In this document: piece by piece, positions 46,915-59,552 of the stretch
Position numbering within the stretch: position 1 is the stretch's first letter
Layout: each line of letters starts with the position of its first letter
Assembly (NCBI GenBank): GCA_005765155.1
Contig: VCCP01000004.1
Location: forward strand, 1,860,001-1,924,000
Source: Zelopaecilomyces penicillatus
Lineage: Eukaryota; Ascomycota; Sordariomycetes; Hypocreales; Pseudodiploosporaceae
Direction: 5' to 3'
DNA: 64,000 nt
The notes under the pieces: model-generated
What the model was told of the DNA's origin: nothing
The model's database searches: none
What the model saw: only the letters and a program-made list of their open reading frames with translations
Made by a program: the position numbers and the translations under genes

Positions 46915-48425
46915 TAAGTGGTGGAATGACTCGGTCTATGTAATTAGTCATGCCACACTCATATTTTTAGGATTCTGAATTCCTATCAACTCAATCCAAC
47001 GGAATACAACGATTGCCAGTTTATCATTCTGTTTTGATTATATGGTTGGCGGCTACTTGCTGCTGGGCAGCGATCGTCCATCCATGTGCAGGTAATTTAC
47101 AGCAGTCACCACAGTGCATGCCAACTTTCTCGTATTATGCCCATCGCGGCTGGTCAGTGGGCAGAAGAAGAGAGAGAAAAAAAAAGCAACAATAAAAGAT
47201 GTCACTTTGGTGGTAGGAGAAGTACCTTTCTCACCCTGATACCCTCCATAAAAATGGATCGCCAGGTAGACTGTAAAATTCCATGTGAAAAGGACTGTGG
47301 AGGTCGCAGTCAGCCTTTGGCTGACCGTGGAGCGCATGTTCACTAGCCTGAAGCATCACTGTAGGCAGTCTAGTATCGCAGGCTGAAAGCTCTAGGGCGG
47401 ACACCCGCAGCACTGATCTGGTGCTGAGGCACAATTGGCATGGTACTATAGGCAAATAGACGAACGGCGGCTGCGGGTGGCGCTGTGCTTCACATTTCAG
47501 GAGTCATGTACCCCCGTCCGAGTACCTGTAGGAGGTACTTGAGCACTTGGTGTGAGGTGTTTTCTATTCAATGTAATAAATGCAGATTTGGATGAGCATA
47601 AGGCGGCAAAAGACGGGCTGCTAACTGTCGCGCGCGCAAGGGGGGAAGTGTGATGACGACAGTACCAAAGCGTAAAGCATCTGGGTCGTGTTTGCTGCAT
47701 TGCGAGGGAGACGAATGGGCCACGACGAAGTACTTCGTAATGATATGCGGTACTTCGTGTCACTGTGGAACCATTAGCCGGTTTGGGTGCCAACGGGAGC
47801 CTGTGAAGCAAGCATTGACGTCGTCAAAGTACCGCCCGATCTTCGTCCAGTACTGTACAGCTGGCAGCCCCCCAGCGCTTGCGAGGCTGGTTGGGAGCTT
47901 GTCTGGGAACTGGGAGGGTCTGGGAGCAGAGTGGCTCAGCTCAGCTTAGCGTGCCAACTCCTATTCTGGGCCATCCACTGTAAGAGGCTGGGGCTGGTCT
48001 ATGCTAAGCACCGTACAGGACTGAACAAGGTACTGTCCGAAACAAGATCCTGGAAAAAATGACCTGACCTCCAAGGAACCTCCTGAGACGGCTGCCACAG
48101 CCATTCTCTTTCCTTATTACCTATGACCTACCCACACCATCTCCAAAGGCCCCTTTCTCAATTTTTCCAGCATTAATCATTTGTTCGAGGCTGGTGCCTC
48201 TTTTACCTCTCTACCAGATCCGGCGTGTTCTGTACATTGATTTCGGCTTTGAACCTGGATTCTGTTGCTTCGTCTCCTGTCGTTTGCATTCCTGCGACAG
48301 CTTACCCAGGTAGCTTGACACGTGTGACCAGTTGTCGCACCTTGGCCGCAGAGTTTGCATCACACCTCGCATTTTCCTAATTGCATTACCTTTATCATCA
48401 GATCCCCAAGAGCGGAACAAACATC
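46915..48425. other. spacer upstream of chitin synthase
   Basis: No gene supported. The 300 bases before 48426 contain no ATG and are likely the chitin synthase leader. Confidence 0.5.
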
Positions 48426-51287
48426 ATGGCTTTTAATGGGCAAGGCCAAGGCCACGGCCAGGGATACGGCGGTGGTGGTGCAGGACACCAGTTGCAGGAC
48501 CTCCCTCCTGGGAGCAGCGTGAGTCTTCCCTTGTGCACGATTACACTGGTAAACGCCATCCTGACATAGTTTGTAGTATCATCAGCCACCACAAGAGCAT
48601 GAGGAGGAAGCTGGACGATATCTGCTGAACGAGCCTCCACACCATGGCTACGATCATGATCGACTCGGCGCGGGCACTCCCCCTGATCGCCCAGTCTCTG
48701 CCTACAGTCTTACCGAGTCCTATGCTCCAGGAGCATCTCAACTACCGCCGGCGGGCACACAAGGCTTTGCCGATAATGGTTACGGGCAGTATGGGCAGGA
48801 TCCGAACTATGGTTTCCCCCGCCCTGGCTCCACCCTTCACGATGACCCCGAGGATAGCTGGGTCCAAAGACAGCAGCAGCCTACTGTTGCAGGTGGCGGC
48901 CTGAAGCGTTACAACACACGAAAGGTTAAGCTTGTGCAGGGTTCAGTTCTGAGCATCGACTATCCCGTACCTAGTGCCATCAAGAATGCCGTTCAACCCC
49001 GTTACCGTGATGTTGAAGGCGGCAACGAAGAGTTCATGAAGATGCGATACACAGCCGCAACTTGTGATCCCAACGATTTCACCTTGAAGAACGGTTACGA
49101 TTTGCGACCTCGCATGTACAACCGGCACACCGAGTTGCTCATCGCCATCACCTACTACAACGAGGACAAGGTTCTACTATCGAGAACTCTCCATGGCGTT
49201 ATGCAGAACATTCGCGATATTGTTAATCTCAAAAAGTCTACGTTTTGGAACAAAGGTGGCCCAGCTTGGCAGAAAATTGTTGTCTGCTTTGTGTTTGATG
49301 GTATTGAGAAAGCAGACAAGAATACTCTTGATGTGCTTGCCACCATCGGCGTGTACCAGGATGGTGTGATCAAGAAGGATGTCGATGGCAAGGAAACTGT
49401 GGCTCATATTTTCGAATATACCAGTCAGCTTTCCGTTACACCAAACCAACAGCTCATTAGGCCAACAGGCGACAACCCCCAAAATCTCCCTCCTGTTCAG
49501 TTTATCTTTTGTTTGAAGCAGCAAAACAGCAAGAAGATCAACTCTCATCGATGGCTGTTCAACGCTTTCGGTCGAATTCTGAATCCGGAAGTCACCATTC
49601 TTCTCGACGCGGGAACCAAGCCAAGCCCGCGGTCTCTGCTGGCGCTTTGGGAGGGATTCTACAACGATAAGGATCTCGGCGGTGCCTGTGGTGAGATTCA
49701 CGCCATGTTAGGCAAGGGCGGCAAGAAGCTCCTCAATCCACTGGTTGCCGTTCAAAATTTCGAGTACAAGATTTCAAACATTCTGGACAAGCCACTTGAG
49801 AGTTCTTTTGGTTACGTCAGTGTGTTGCCTGGTGCCTTCTCAGCATACCGTTTCCGCGCCATTATGGGCCGTCCGCTAGAGCAGTATTTCCATGGTGATC
49901 ATACCCTGTCCAAAATGTTGGGTAAGAAGGGTATTGACGGAATGAATATCTTCAAGAAGAACATGTTCTTGGCTGAAGATCGTATTCTTTGTTTCGAACT
50001 TGTGGCCAAGGCTGGTCAGAAGTGGCATCTGACTTACATCAAGGCTGCCAAGGGTGAAACGGATGTACCCGAAGGTGCTGCCGAATTCATCAGTCAGCGT
50101 CGACGATGGCTCAACGGTTCATTCGCCGCTTCACTGTACTCGCTTATGCACTTTGGTCGAATCTACAAAAGTGGACACAACATCATTCGCATGTTCTTCT
50201 TCCACATCCAGCTCATCTACAACATTCTCAACGTCATCTTCAGTTGGTTCTCTCTGGCTTCATACTATTTGACTACCACGGTCATCATGGACCTTGTTGG
50301 CAACCCTGTCATATCCTCCAACACAACTGCGGAGCACCATGGATGGCCTTTCGGTGACACGGCTACCCCGATTATCAACGCTTTACTAAAGTATCTCTAT
50401 TTGGCCTTCGTGATCCTGCAGTTTATTCTCGCTCTTGGTAACAGACCCAAGGGTTCCAAGTTCACCTACATTGCCTCCTTCATGGTTTTTGCAGTGATTC
50501 AAGCATACATCCTTGTCCTCTCCGGTTATCTTGTTGTCCGCGCCTTCAATACCCCTATCGGAGAGCAAATCTCATTGGCTTCGGGTGAAGACTTTGTTCG
50601 CAGTTTCTTCTCTGGATCAGGTGCTGCAGGTGTCATCATCATCGCGTTGATTACCATTTATGGCATTTACTTCATTGCATCGTTCATGTATCTGGACCCT
50701 TGGCACATGTTCCACTCCTTCCCTCACTACTTGCTTCTTATGTCAACTTACATCAATATCCTCATGGTCTATTCCTTCAACAACTGGCATGATGTTTCTT
50801 GGGGTACCAAGGGTGCTGATAAAGCCGAGGCCCTCCCATCAGCAAATATTACCAAAGGCGAAAAGAACGAAGTTGTTGTGGAAGAAATCGAAAAAGAGCA
50901 AGAAGATATTGATAGCCAGTTTGAGCAAACTGTACGACGTGCTCTTGCTCCCTTCAAAGAAGTGGAAGAGGTTGAGAAGAAGGATGTAGAAGACTCGTAC
51001 AAGTCTTTCAGAACTGGCCTGGTTGTCTCTTGGCTGTTCTCCAATATTCTGTTGGTCGTTGTTATCACCAGCGATAACTTCAATACCTTTGGCATTGGTG
51101 TAAGTACTCTTTTTTTGCACACTTTACGTCCACTACTAACTTTCCCTAGAACTCTTCCTCAGTCCGTACTGCCAACTTCTTCAAGTTCCTTTTGTACGCC
51201 ACAGCCGTGCTGTCGATTGTCCGTTTCTTCGGATTCCTCTGGTTCTTGGGCAAGACTGGCCTCATGTGCTGCTTTGCGAGAAGGTAA
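48426..51287 (+). CDS. chsB: chitin synthase, class III (917 aa)
   Basis: Plasma-membrane glycosyltransferase (GT2) that makes chitin from UDP-GlcNAc; class III enzymes occur in filamentous fungi and matter for hyphal growth. Three exons: 48426-48518, 48577-51099, 51150-51287. The N-terminus (about 1-145) is Gly/Gln/Pro-rich and disordered; the conserved domain begins near KVKLVQGSVLSIDYPVP. Seen: FVFDGI, LDAGTKPSP, the LAEDRI motif (about 496) and the catalytic QRRRWLNGS at 538-546, then membrane helices between about 570 and 760, the WHDVSWGTKG motif, an acidic linker (EEIEKEQEDIDSQFE) and the class-typical end GKTGLMCCFARR. Class III rather than I/II follows from ASYYLTTTVIMDLVG and the C-terminus. 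The symbol follows Aspergillus naming. Confidence 0.95.
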
Positions 51288-51993
51288 TGGCGGATTGGAT
51301 ATGGATACTTTATATGTGATACGACCTTTTCTTAGGGTATCAATGGGGAAGGTGTCACGACTAGACAAATTGGTTCATTTGCGGATACCTTGATTGTAAC
51401 GTTTGGTTTTTCTTCAGGCATTGATGTATGGTTATTTTCTTTTCAGTCGAAGAGTAGCTGATGAATGCTATTGTATAATTTGCTTTACTAAAAAACGGGA
51501 CCTTGAAGTGGGACAGGGATCAGGAACCCCTAGAATTAAAATAGCACACGAGGAATATTTATGACGGTTATTCAAGCTTCTTTCATGGTGCTTTTTGGAG
51601 CTAAATTGACGAAGAGGCCCTTCATGTTGGTGTACAAAGTCATAAAACACAACTTTGGCCCATGTTGCCAATGACGCAACGGCTGAAAGGAATTAATCGC
51701 ATAAACTTCGGCACTGAGCCTATCTTATCGCGACGTCTGCGAGAGTCATGATCTGTGCTGGCGGTGCCGCCTGGTTGGCTAAATATGTGGCGACTACCGC
51801 CCCGCGGCTACCTAAGCAGTGGCGTTTCTGCCTGCGAATATCTGGCGAACCTTCAATACAATCTTTGTGTCGCAGGACATACGCTCTTCCTGCACATGAG
51901 ACATTCCTTGGGTTGTCTTGCTTTAACTTTCTCCCCTCCCCCTACATTTCCTTCAACGCTCGCCCCGACCCGCCGGGCCACGCCGTCGCCACG
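51288..51993. other. spacer, chitin synthase to UBC12
   Basis: Chitin synthase 3' region and UBC12 leader; the last 100 bases are C-rich and ATG-free. No gene supported. Confidence 0.5.
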
Positions 51994-52855
51994 ATGTTAA
52001 AGATATGGTCCATGGTATGATTGGGTTGATGTTGTTTGCAACATGGGGATCACTGACAAGAATGGGTTGTAGAAGAAGGAGCAGAAGCAGGCTGAGAATG
52101 CCGAGGGCCAGGCAGCTGGCGGGAAGAAGAAGAAGGTCACGGCAGCACAGTTGCGGGTTCAGAAAGGTGATTATGCCGCTCTTTCTCTTGGTTGGGCAGA
52201 GTTTGAAAATGTGTATACGGGTGGACATGGACAGAGATGCTGATAACTGATGCGCCGCTGTTTATAGACTTGTCAGAGCTATCTCTGGGATCGACCATGA
52301 CGACGACGTTTCCTAACCCCGACGATATCCTAAACTTTGTTCTAACGATCGACCCTGACGAGGGCATGTACCGGTCCAGCCGGTTTACATTCGATTTTGC
52401 CATCAACCAAAGCTTCCCGCACGAGCCGCCCAAAGTGCGGTGCCGAGAGAAGATATATCACCCCAACATCGATCTCGAGGGCAAGGTGTGCCTTAATATT
52501 CTGCGCGAGGACTGGAAGCCGGTACTCAATCTCAACGCCGTCATCGTAGGGTTACAGGTAAGCATGTTGTTCTCTGTTTCAGAGCTTGAGTTCTTGTTAT
52601 TCGAATATGCTGCTACGCATAATCTTTTGGGATAATTGCCTTTACTATAGGAAAAATCCTCAAAAAAGCACAGCCAGACTAATATGTTATGATACCTTCT
52701 AGTTTCTGTTCTTGGAGCCCAACGCTTCAGACCCTCTAAACAAAGAAGCAGCGGACGACCTACGAAGCAACCGAGAGGGATTCAAGCGCAACGTACGGAC
52801 AGCCATGGGCGGAGGCTCTGTCAAAGGAACAACTTACGACCGGGTATTGAAATAA
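51994..52855 (+). CDS. UBC12: NEDD8-conjugating enzyme E2, UBC12 (185 aa)
   Basis: E2 enzyme that passes NEDD8/Rub1 from the UBA3-ULA1 E1 to cullins. Four exons: 51994-52014, 52073-52166, 52268-52557, 52703-52855. The first exon codes for only MLKIWSM, which fits the short hydrophobic E1-docking peptide peculiar to UBC12. A Lys-rich linker follows, then the UBC fold with HPN (103-105), catalytic Cys113 in GKVCLNILREDW, and the NAVIVGLQFLFLEPNASDPLN helix region, where the third intron falls. The tail ends in DRVLK. All joins keep frame. Tandem with chitin synthase but probably its own transcription unit. Confidence 0.94.
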
Positions 52856-55629
52856 GGGCCAGTTGAGGACCGTTTGAAACTATACCCGAAAACAGCTTTG
52901 GACGAGCGATGATACCCAGTTGCTTGGGGTGTCTTGTATAGCGGAACGAGACGGAGGGAATGATTGAAGACTTGATGAATGGTATACATGGCTCTTAGCA
53001 TAGCATAGAGGGTCGAGCATCGTTTGGCGTCTGAACTAAATCTTATGATGATTCGGGGAGGCTAGACTAGTTGCAGACTGATATTTTTTGTTCACGCCTT
53101 TACATTTTCAGTCAGAGGAAACCACTGGTAGCGGAGCTCTATAACATTAAGTTTGCCGAATCTCTGAGGCGCTACATTCCCGCATATGCAAGTCAGTTTT
53201 ATACCCTTGGCATGAGATGAAGCCCCACACTGCGATGTAGAAAAGCCAGGGGATATGTGAGATATGGGCCGAGTGATTAATTCTTTATTGTTGAGTTCGT
53301 TTGTCAAGCATTTACCTCGTATAATACCGTAGGCCATATATTTAAGCGGCAACCACCTTTCTCTAAGGATATGACCTTCTGCAAGTCCGTGCAATGCGTG
53401 TGTATGACTGAAAAGCCCTGAACCAGCGTAAACTTACTGCCGTAAACTTACTGCCAAGGGTTTCTTACATAGTCATATCGTTTACGCCTTCTTACGACAA
53501 GGGTACTAGGGCCGGGGGGTTTAAGCTGGGGTTGGATCGTAATAACCAAAAGCCAGCTATGTTATCCTTTTTGTGTATTGCCATATTGTCGGGGAGACGG
53601 GTTGGCGGGGTCTTTGATCATCCCGCGGTTCTCTCTTTCTATTCGTTCGTTCTCCCAAGACCTAAGTAGGGCCATTATTATTTTTTGGCGCCGCCGTCGG
53701 GGCGGAGAAGGCCGAAAGATGAGCGAAGGAGGGATTCGGAACTATCCATGGGGAAATTGTTGTACTAGGTAATCAGTAGTAAGTTCGATTATGGCGACAT
53801 GCCCTTTACAAGTAAGGCTCTTAAAGGCTCTTATTGGCGTGGCGCCGTTTTCTTTTTGCTCAGCTCTAGGGCTATTATGCGTCAGAAAGAAGAGAGGGAG
53901 ACGTGAAAGCTGACTGGCTGGAGACTTGATGGTGCTAAGATCCTGAACGGACAAGGGGGGGAGTATCGGGGATTTAGAGTTGCTGAGCGGCATTGGTCTG
54001 ATGGGGGAGGAATGCCGTGGGTTATTACCATTTCATTTGTAGTACGGAGTAGCTGTTTGTATGATAAGTAGCAGTGATAGTAGTGGGTTAGTATAGGACA
54101 AAAGACGTAAGCTTGCCCTGGGCTCGTAACTTGGGTCGCATAATAAGGATGCAGGCATGAGCAAATCAAGACGACTACAGATTAGTGGCTGTCGATGCAA
54201 CTTTCCAATATCCCCAGAAGTGACCAGGGAGGATGGGTGGGGGGAGGATTGTTCGGCTTTTCTTCGTAGAATTCCAAGTAACGGTAGCGAAGGGTTGTGA
54301 TACATGTGGCAGAGTGAGGAGGGGCAAGCACATGGCAGTGTATTAGATGCAGTCTGTGTTTCTACGAACTGGATTCTTTCTCTTTATACTAATCCGTACA
54401 ATCTATTGCATTAGGACGCGCGCAATGCATTGGCTCTGAACAAGTGCCAGTTGAGCATGCGTTGCGCTGCCTGTGATGCGGTGACGGACTTTGCGTCTGA
54501 TGGTCTCATTATCCCAATGACGCCGCCAGTTCATCAGTGGAGAGGGAGGTCTCAGGATGGTGGATGGGACGAGTAATAAATGGGGCGTGGAGACGGGCTG
54601 CATGCGTGAAGGGGACTTGGACTCCATTGCAGGAGCTGCGCGACACTAACGGCTGCCAGGGCGGTTGAGGTAGAGGTCACTTTGGCTACCATGCTAAATG
54701 CACTAACATCCAAAGTATACTATACTTAAACTCTGTCGTCATATGCTTGGGCTGCTTTAGTATGGAGGGGTACCTGAAGTAGCCAATTCCTTGCTTTGGT
54801 GCACCACCTATAGTGGCCTCCACATGCTTGCCTTCAGGGCCGAAGACGGCGGTAGTGGGCTCTGACTGGGAAAAGGACCCTAGAAAGAAAAGAAAAAAAA
54901 AGAAAAGGTATCCATTGCCGATCAGTTGACCACCCTTTCGCTCTGACAGATGAGCTGGAATGCAAGATCAAAACACAAGAAAGGGGACCATGATGAGGAT
55001 TCGCTACTGGCGAACCAGCAAATGCCATCAGCCAGCCAGAGGGCACGAACGAATGGTGTAATATTCGCTCTGGGGGGGTGGTACAGTCAGCTCGCAGCCT
55101 CACGAAAGGCGGGCCCACCTGGTCACATCAACGTAAGGCTGCTAATTCGCTCCAAAAACAACGAACAGCAGCGTACGTTGGAAGCTGCACGCAGTAATTT
55201 ACAGTACTCTCACTCGTAGGAGCAGCAGTGGGGGAGTAGCAGTGGAAATTAGTGGGAACCGTAAGGTTGGTTGTTCAGGAAGCATGTGGGACGGGGCTGG
55301 CTGGCTGGGGGGGTTTTGGGGGACGACGCTAATGGATTGAGCTACCTGGATGTCCAAACCACCGAGATCGGTGAGCCAGCTTCCCAGGTCTGAGTGCTTT
55401 TCCCGCCCAGAAAGAAGCCCTGCCTGCCTCCTCGACCGCTTTCGCTCTCTTGTGTTCAAAGTTGCCAGAGAAAAAGTCCAGACCCATCTCCCCTCTTCCT
55501 CCCTTCTCCTCCTCTTCAATTCCAATTCTTCCTTTCTCTCCTCATTCCATCTTCACTCCCCCCTCCTGTAAGCAGCAGCAGCAGCAGAAGCAACATCATC
55601 GCCAGCAATCATCACAAATTCCATTCGCC
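52856..55629. other. 2.8 kb spacer, UBC12 to ILV5
   Basis: No gene supported; short frames on both strands look like chance. From about 55352 to 55629 there is no ATG and the plus strand is pyrimidine-rich with a short (CAG)n at about 55572-55587, consistent with the ILV5 leader. Confidence 0.5.
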
Positions 55630-57291
55630 ATGGCTTCAAGAACCCTCTCCAAGACCTTGCGCGCGCCTGTGGCCCGCCAATTGGTCGCTCCTCGTGTTGC
55701 TCAGCGCACTTTCGTCACTGCTTCCCGCAGCGCGGTGCGAGCTGCTGCTGTCGCTCGTCCCGTTGTTGCCCAGCAGCAGGTCCGTGGTGTTAAGACCATT
55801 GACTTTGCTGGCCACAAGGAGGAAGTTCATGGTACGTAGCAAATTGAGGTCAATTGCGACCCCGCCAGCAGTGCACAGAAGCCTGCGTGGATTGGGGATG
55901 TGGGTGTCTTATTGTCTGTTTGGGTGGGAAGCTAACAGTCATTTCTACAGAGCGTGCCGACTGGCCCCAGGAGAAGCTCTTGGTAAGTTACTCTGTGGAA
56001 TCCTTGAGGTTTGGGGGGGAGCTTCAGCTTCATGCTCTCTCCTCCGATCCACAGGACAATTGAGGTAAAAGTGGCTCGTGCTGACCAAAACCCCGTAGGA
56101 GTACTTCAAGAACGACACTCTGGCCCTCATCGGCTATGGCTCTCAGGGTCACGGCCAGGGCCTCAACCTCCGCGACAACGGCCTGAATGTCATTATCGGT
56201 GTCCGAAAGAGCGGCCAGTCCTGGAAGGATGCTGAGCAGGATGGCTGGGTTGCCGGCAAGAACCTGTTCGATGTCGACGAGGCCATTTCCCGTGGTACCA
56301 TCATCATGAACCTGCTCAGTGACGCTGCCCAGTCTGAGACTTGGCCCGCCATTAAGCCCCAGCTCGTTGAGGGCAAGGTAAGCCGCCCCAAATCCAACCT
56401 TCATTGTGCCGCCATGGGAAAGCAACTTGTGGCGCGCAAAATGCGCTATGAGATTGCTGCTTCGTTTCTGTGCTTTGAACGAAATTGGGCTGACATGGCT
56501 GTGTTTTTGCTTTTTTGAATTTAGACCCTGTACTTCTCTCACGGCTTCTCCCCCGTCTTCAAGGACCTCACCAAGGTTGATGTTCCCAAGAACATTGACG
56601 TCATCCTCTGCGCCCCCAAGGGCTCTGGCCGAACTGTCCGCTCTCTGTTCCGTGAGGGCCGTGGCATCAACTCCTCATTCGCCGTCTACCAGGATGTTAC
56701 TGGTAAGGCCGAGGAGAAGGCCGTTGCTCTGGGTGTCGCCATCGGCTCCGGATACCTGTACAAGACCACCTTTGAGAAGGAGGTCCACTCTGACCTGTAC
56801 GGTGAGCGCGGTTGCCTGATGGGCGGTATTCACGGCATGTTCCTCGCCCAGTACGAGGTTCTCCGTGAGCGTGGCCACAGCCCCAGCGAGGCCTTCAACG
56901 AGACCGTCGAGGAGGCTACTCAGAGCTTGTACCCTCTCATTGGCAAATACGGCATGGACTGGATGTTCGACGCCTGCTCCACCACCGCTCGACGAGGCGC
57001 CATTGACTGGACCCCCAAGTTCAAGGATGCCCTGAAGCCCGTCTTCAACAACCTGTACGACAGCGTCAAGGATGGCTCCGAGACCAAGCGGTCTCTTGAG
57101 TACAACAGCCAGAAGGATTACCGTGAGAAGTACGAGGCTGAGCTGGATGAGATCCGAAACCTGGAGATCTGGAGGGCTGGCAAGGCCGTTCGGTAAGTGG
57201 CATCTAAGCATCACATCTTCTCATTATCATTTCATGACGCTAACAGTTTCTTCCTTTTCACAGTGCCCTGCGACCTGAGAACCAGAAATAA
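55630..57291 (+). CDS. ILV5: mitochondrial ketol-acid reductoisomerase (402 aa)
   Basis: Second step of valine, leucine and isoleucine synthesis: NADPH- and Mg-dependent isomerisation and reduction of acetolactate in mitochondria. Five exons: 55630-55831, 55951-55982, 56099-56377, 56525-57192, 57264-57291. Residues 1-50 are Arg/Ala/Ser-rich without acids, a typical mitochondrial presequence. Seen: the dinucleotide loop GYGSQGHGQG (90-99), NLLSDAAQ, the APKGSGRTVRSLF block, and the metal-binding EVHSDLYGERGCLMGG. The C-terminus matches the short fungal class I form. Second exon is only 32 nt and the last only 28 nt. Very strong codon bias towards C-ending codons suggests high expression. Confidence 0.96.
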
Positions 57292-57938
57292 GCGACGACA
57301 GATCTGGTGGGGGTTTTCACTGCTTGGCCAAGCAGTGGTGTAGCTATTTTCTTTTTTTGGGAGCGGTGGAAGACTGTTTTTGCGCTGTGACTGGCTTCTC
57401 AGCAGGGGAGAGTTGGTCTGGCTGGGAACGTAGAATCTTTAGACTGATGAGCATGTCCAAAAGTTGACATCTTGTTTGCGATACCGAAGCATGAAAATAT
57501 ATTTGTTTTATCACAGCATGAATTTCTTCTTGTGTCCATGATGCCATCAATAGCCATCCACATTAATTTGCGCTCATTAACCAGACATTAAACCGCTATG
57601 TGATTTAGGATGCTGTTAATAATGGTTATGACTCACTCTGAGCTGTATCCCACCCTTGCTCCATTTATTCATTCGGAGTAGACCTACGTGGAATTTTAGA
57701 CACATGCAGGTACTTGCAGATGCTGCCTTGCACTAGCATAACGACATATCAAAGGGCGTCTAACGGTTGACCCGTTTTACTAACCGCTGTCCGAAAACCA
57801 CGAATATCCACTGGGGCTCTATCATCAAATAATCCTTCACATCCCACTTCTTCATATCTACACAGTTTTCTCAATTTGAAAAGCAGGTACCCGATATACA
57901 AGTAAACACCTCAGTCAACACATAGACACACTCACGTC
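57292..57938. other. spacer, ILV5 to SRY1-like gene
   Basis: ILV5 3' region and promoter of the next gene. Contains one TGACTCA (57629-57635). No gene supported. Confidence 0.5.
57629..57635 (+). promoter_or_regulatory. candidate Gcn4/CPC1 site (TGACTCA)
   Basis: Perfect bZIP consensus about 300 bp before the start of the PLP enzyme gene. Such a 7-mer (TGASTCA) is expected by chance about once per 8 kb, and others occur away from amino-acid genes at 27578, 27639 and 58416, so this is suggestive only. Confidence 0.3.
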
Positions 57939-59311
57939 ATGGCCGCTCTCTCAACAACATCCCCGCTCACCCGGGACTCCGTCATCGAGGCACACAAGAT
58001 TGTGAAGCAGCATGTGCACCGCACGCCCGTAGTGACGAACAGCACTCTGTCGCTGATGGCATCTACGCCGCGGACCGTAGAGGAGCTTAATAAAGACTCG
58101 CGGTGGGCTGGGCGGACGCCAGCGCGGCCGGTGCTGAGGTTTTGGTTCAAGTGTGAGAATCTGCAGCGCATCGGGGCGTTTAAGGTGCGCGGGGCGTTTC
58201 ATGCGCTGGATAAGCTGTTGAAGGAGCCTGGGTGGGTAGAGGGCGGTGGGAAAGAGAGGGGTGTTGTGACGCATAGTTCAGGTAAGAAGATGTGTTGGGA
58301 ACTTTGGATGGGTGATTTCGTTTCAATGAGTGAGATTGAGAACTTGTATCATGAGGTCATGATTATTTGCCTCAATTCAGAGATGAGAGATTCTGGTTTC
58401 CTGAGGGGACAATTTTGACTCAAAACCGCACTTTTCCAAAGCAGAGCTTGCTAATCCGCATAAAATCTTTAGGCAATCATGCTCAAGCGCTGGCCCTCGC
58501 CGCACGAGAGCACGGCATCAAGGCACACATCGTCATGCCTGAGATCTCGCCACCAAACAAGATTGCCGCCACCAAGGGTTACGGCGCGCAGGTCATTTTC
58601 AGCGGCAGCACCAGCACGGAGCGTGAGGCCGTGGCGGCCAAGGTCCTTGCCGAGACGGGCGCAAGGATGGTACCGCCGTATGATCACCCGGATATTATGC
58701 TCGGCCAGGGGACGATGGGGTTGGAGTTGCAAGAGCAAGTTGAGGAGATGATGGCGGCAGAAGAGGAGAAGAATTACAATCAACAGGACGAGAAGAAGAA
58801 GAAAGAGAAGAAGCTACCGGGTCTCGACGCAATCATCGCCCCCTGCAGCGGCGGCGGTATGCTCTCCGGTGTCGCTCTCAGCTGCGAAGCCACCGGCATC
58901 CGCGTCTTCGGCGCCGAACCCTCCTTCCAAGGCGCCGACGACGGCAAGCGCGGCTTCGAAGCCGGCGAGCGCATCACCTCCGTCTCCTCCCTCACCATCG
59001 CCGACGGCCTGCGCACACCCATCGGCGAGTATCCCTGGTCCGTCATCCACGGCACTCGGCGTCTCGTCACGGGAATGTACAGCGTCACCGAGGATGAGAT
59101 TAAAGCAGCCATGCGGCTTATCCTCGAGCGCTGCAAGTTGGTTGTGGAGCCTAGTGCGTGTGTTGGGCTAGCGGTGGCTCTGTTTGATGAGGATTTTCGT
59201 GCTATGGTTGAGAGGGAGGCGGGTGAGGATGGGTGGGATTTGGGGGTGGTGCTGAGCGGGGGGAATGTAGGTGTTGAGGCGATTGGGAAGTTGTTTGGGG
59301 GTTCTGGTTAG
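57939..59311 (+). CDS. SRY1: PLP-dependent serine/threonine dehydratase-like enzyme, SRY1/serine racemase type (393 aa)
   Basis: Fold-type II PLP enzyme. Closest in pattern to yeast Sry1 (threo-3-hydroxyaspartate ammonia-lyase) and eukaryotic serine racemase rather than to the biosynthetic ILV1, since it has no presequence and no C-terminal regulatory domain. Two exons, 57939-58281 and 58473-59311, joined at SSG-NHAQALALAA. Seen: PLP Lys82 in RIGAFKVRGA, SSGNHAQ (113-119), PPYDHPDIMLGQGT, the phosphate loop SGGG (240-243), EPSACVG and the final VVLSGGNV. A charged insert (about 203-229, Glu/Gln/Lys-rich) precedes the phosphate loop, longer than in yeast. Serine racemase, serine dehydratase or hydroxyaspartate lyase activity cannot be separated from sequence. 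Confidence 0.9.
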
Positions 59312-59423
59312 TAGTAGATGATGTGAGTAGAAGTATGGGGACAACGAAATGGGTGGATGAGATCAAAGGGGTAAGATATCAGGGGCATAAAGGATGGAAG
59401 GTTTTTGAATGTACATTTTCATT

Positions 59424-59429
59424 AATAAA
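59424..59429 (+). terminator. AATAAA, candidate polyadenylation signal
   Basis: About 110 bp after the stop of the PLP enzyme gene, in the 241-bp gap to the convergent PRO2 gene. Confidence 0.35.
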
Positions 59430-59552
59430 GACATGAATCGTAATCGTCTATGTTAAATAGCTTTCCCTGATCCCCCCTTTTTTGCCTTCCCCGTTTTCAT
59501 TCACTCCCAATTGGAAAGTATATAACCGTGAAGATAGCCCCCTCTGCTCGCC

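Noticed and set aside
47650..48062. Two overlapping frames upstream of the chitin synthase gene
   Set aside because: Different frames over the same DNA, no motif, and no link by splicing to the chitin synthase exons.
55394..56068. 224-codon frame over the ILV5 start
   Set aside because: Shadow of ILV5 exon 1 and its leader in another frame; it reads through introns.
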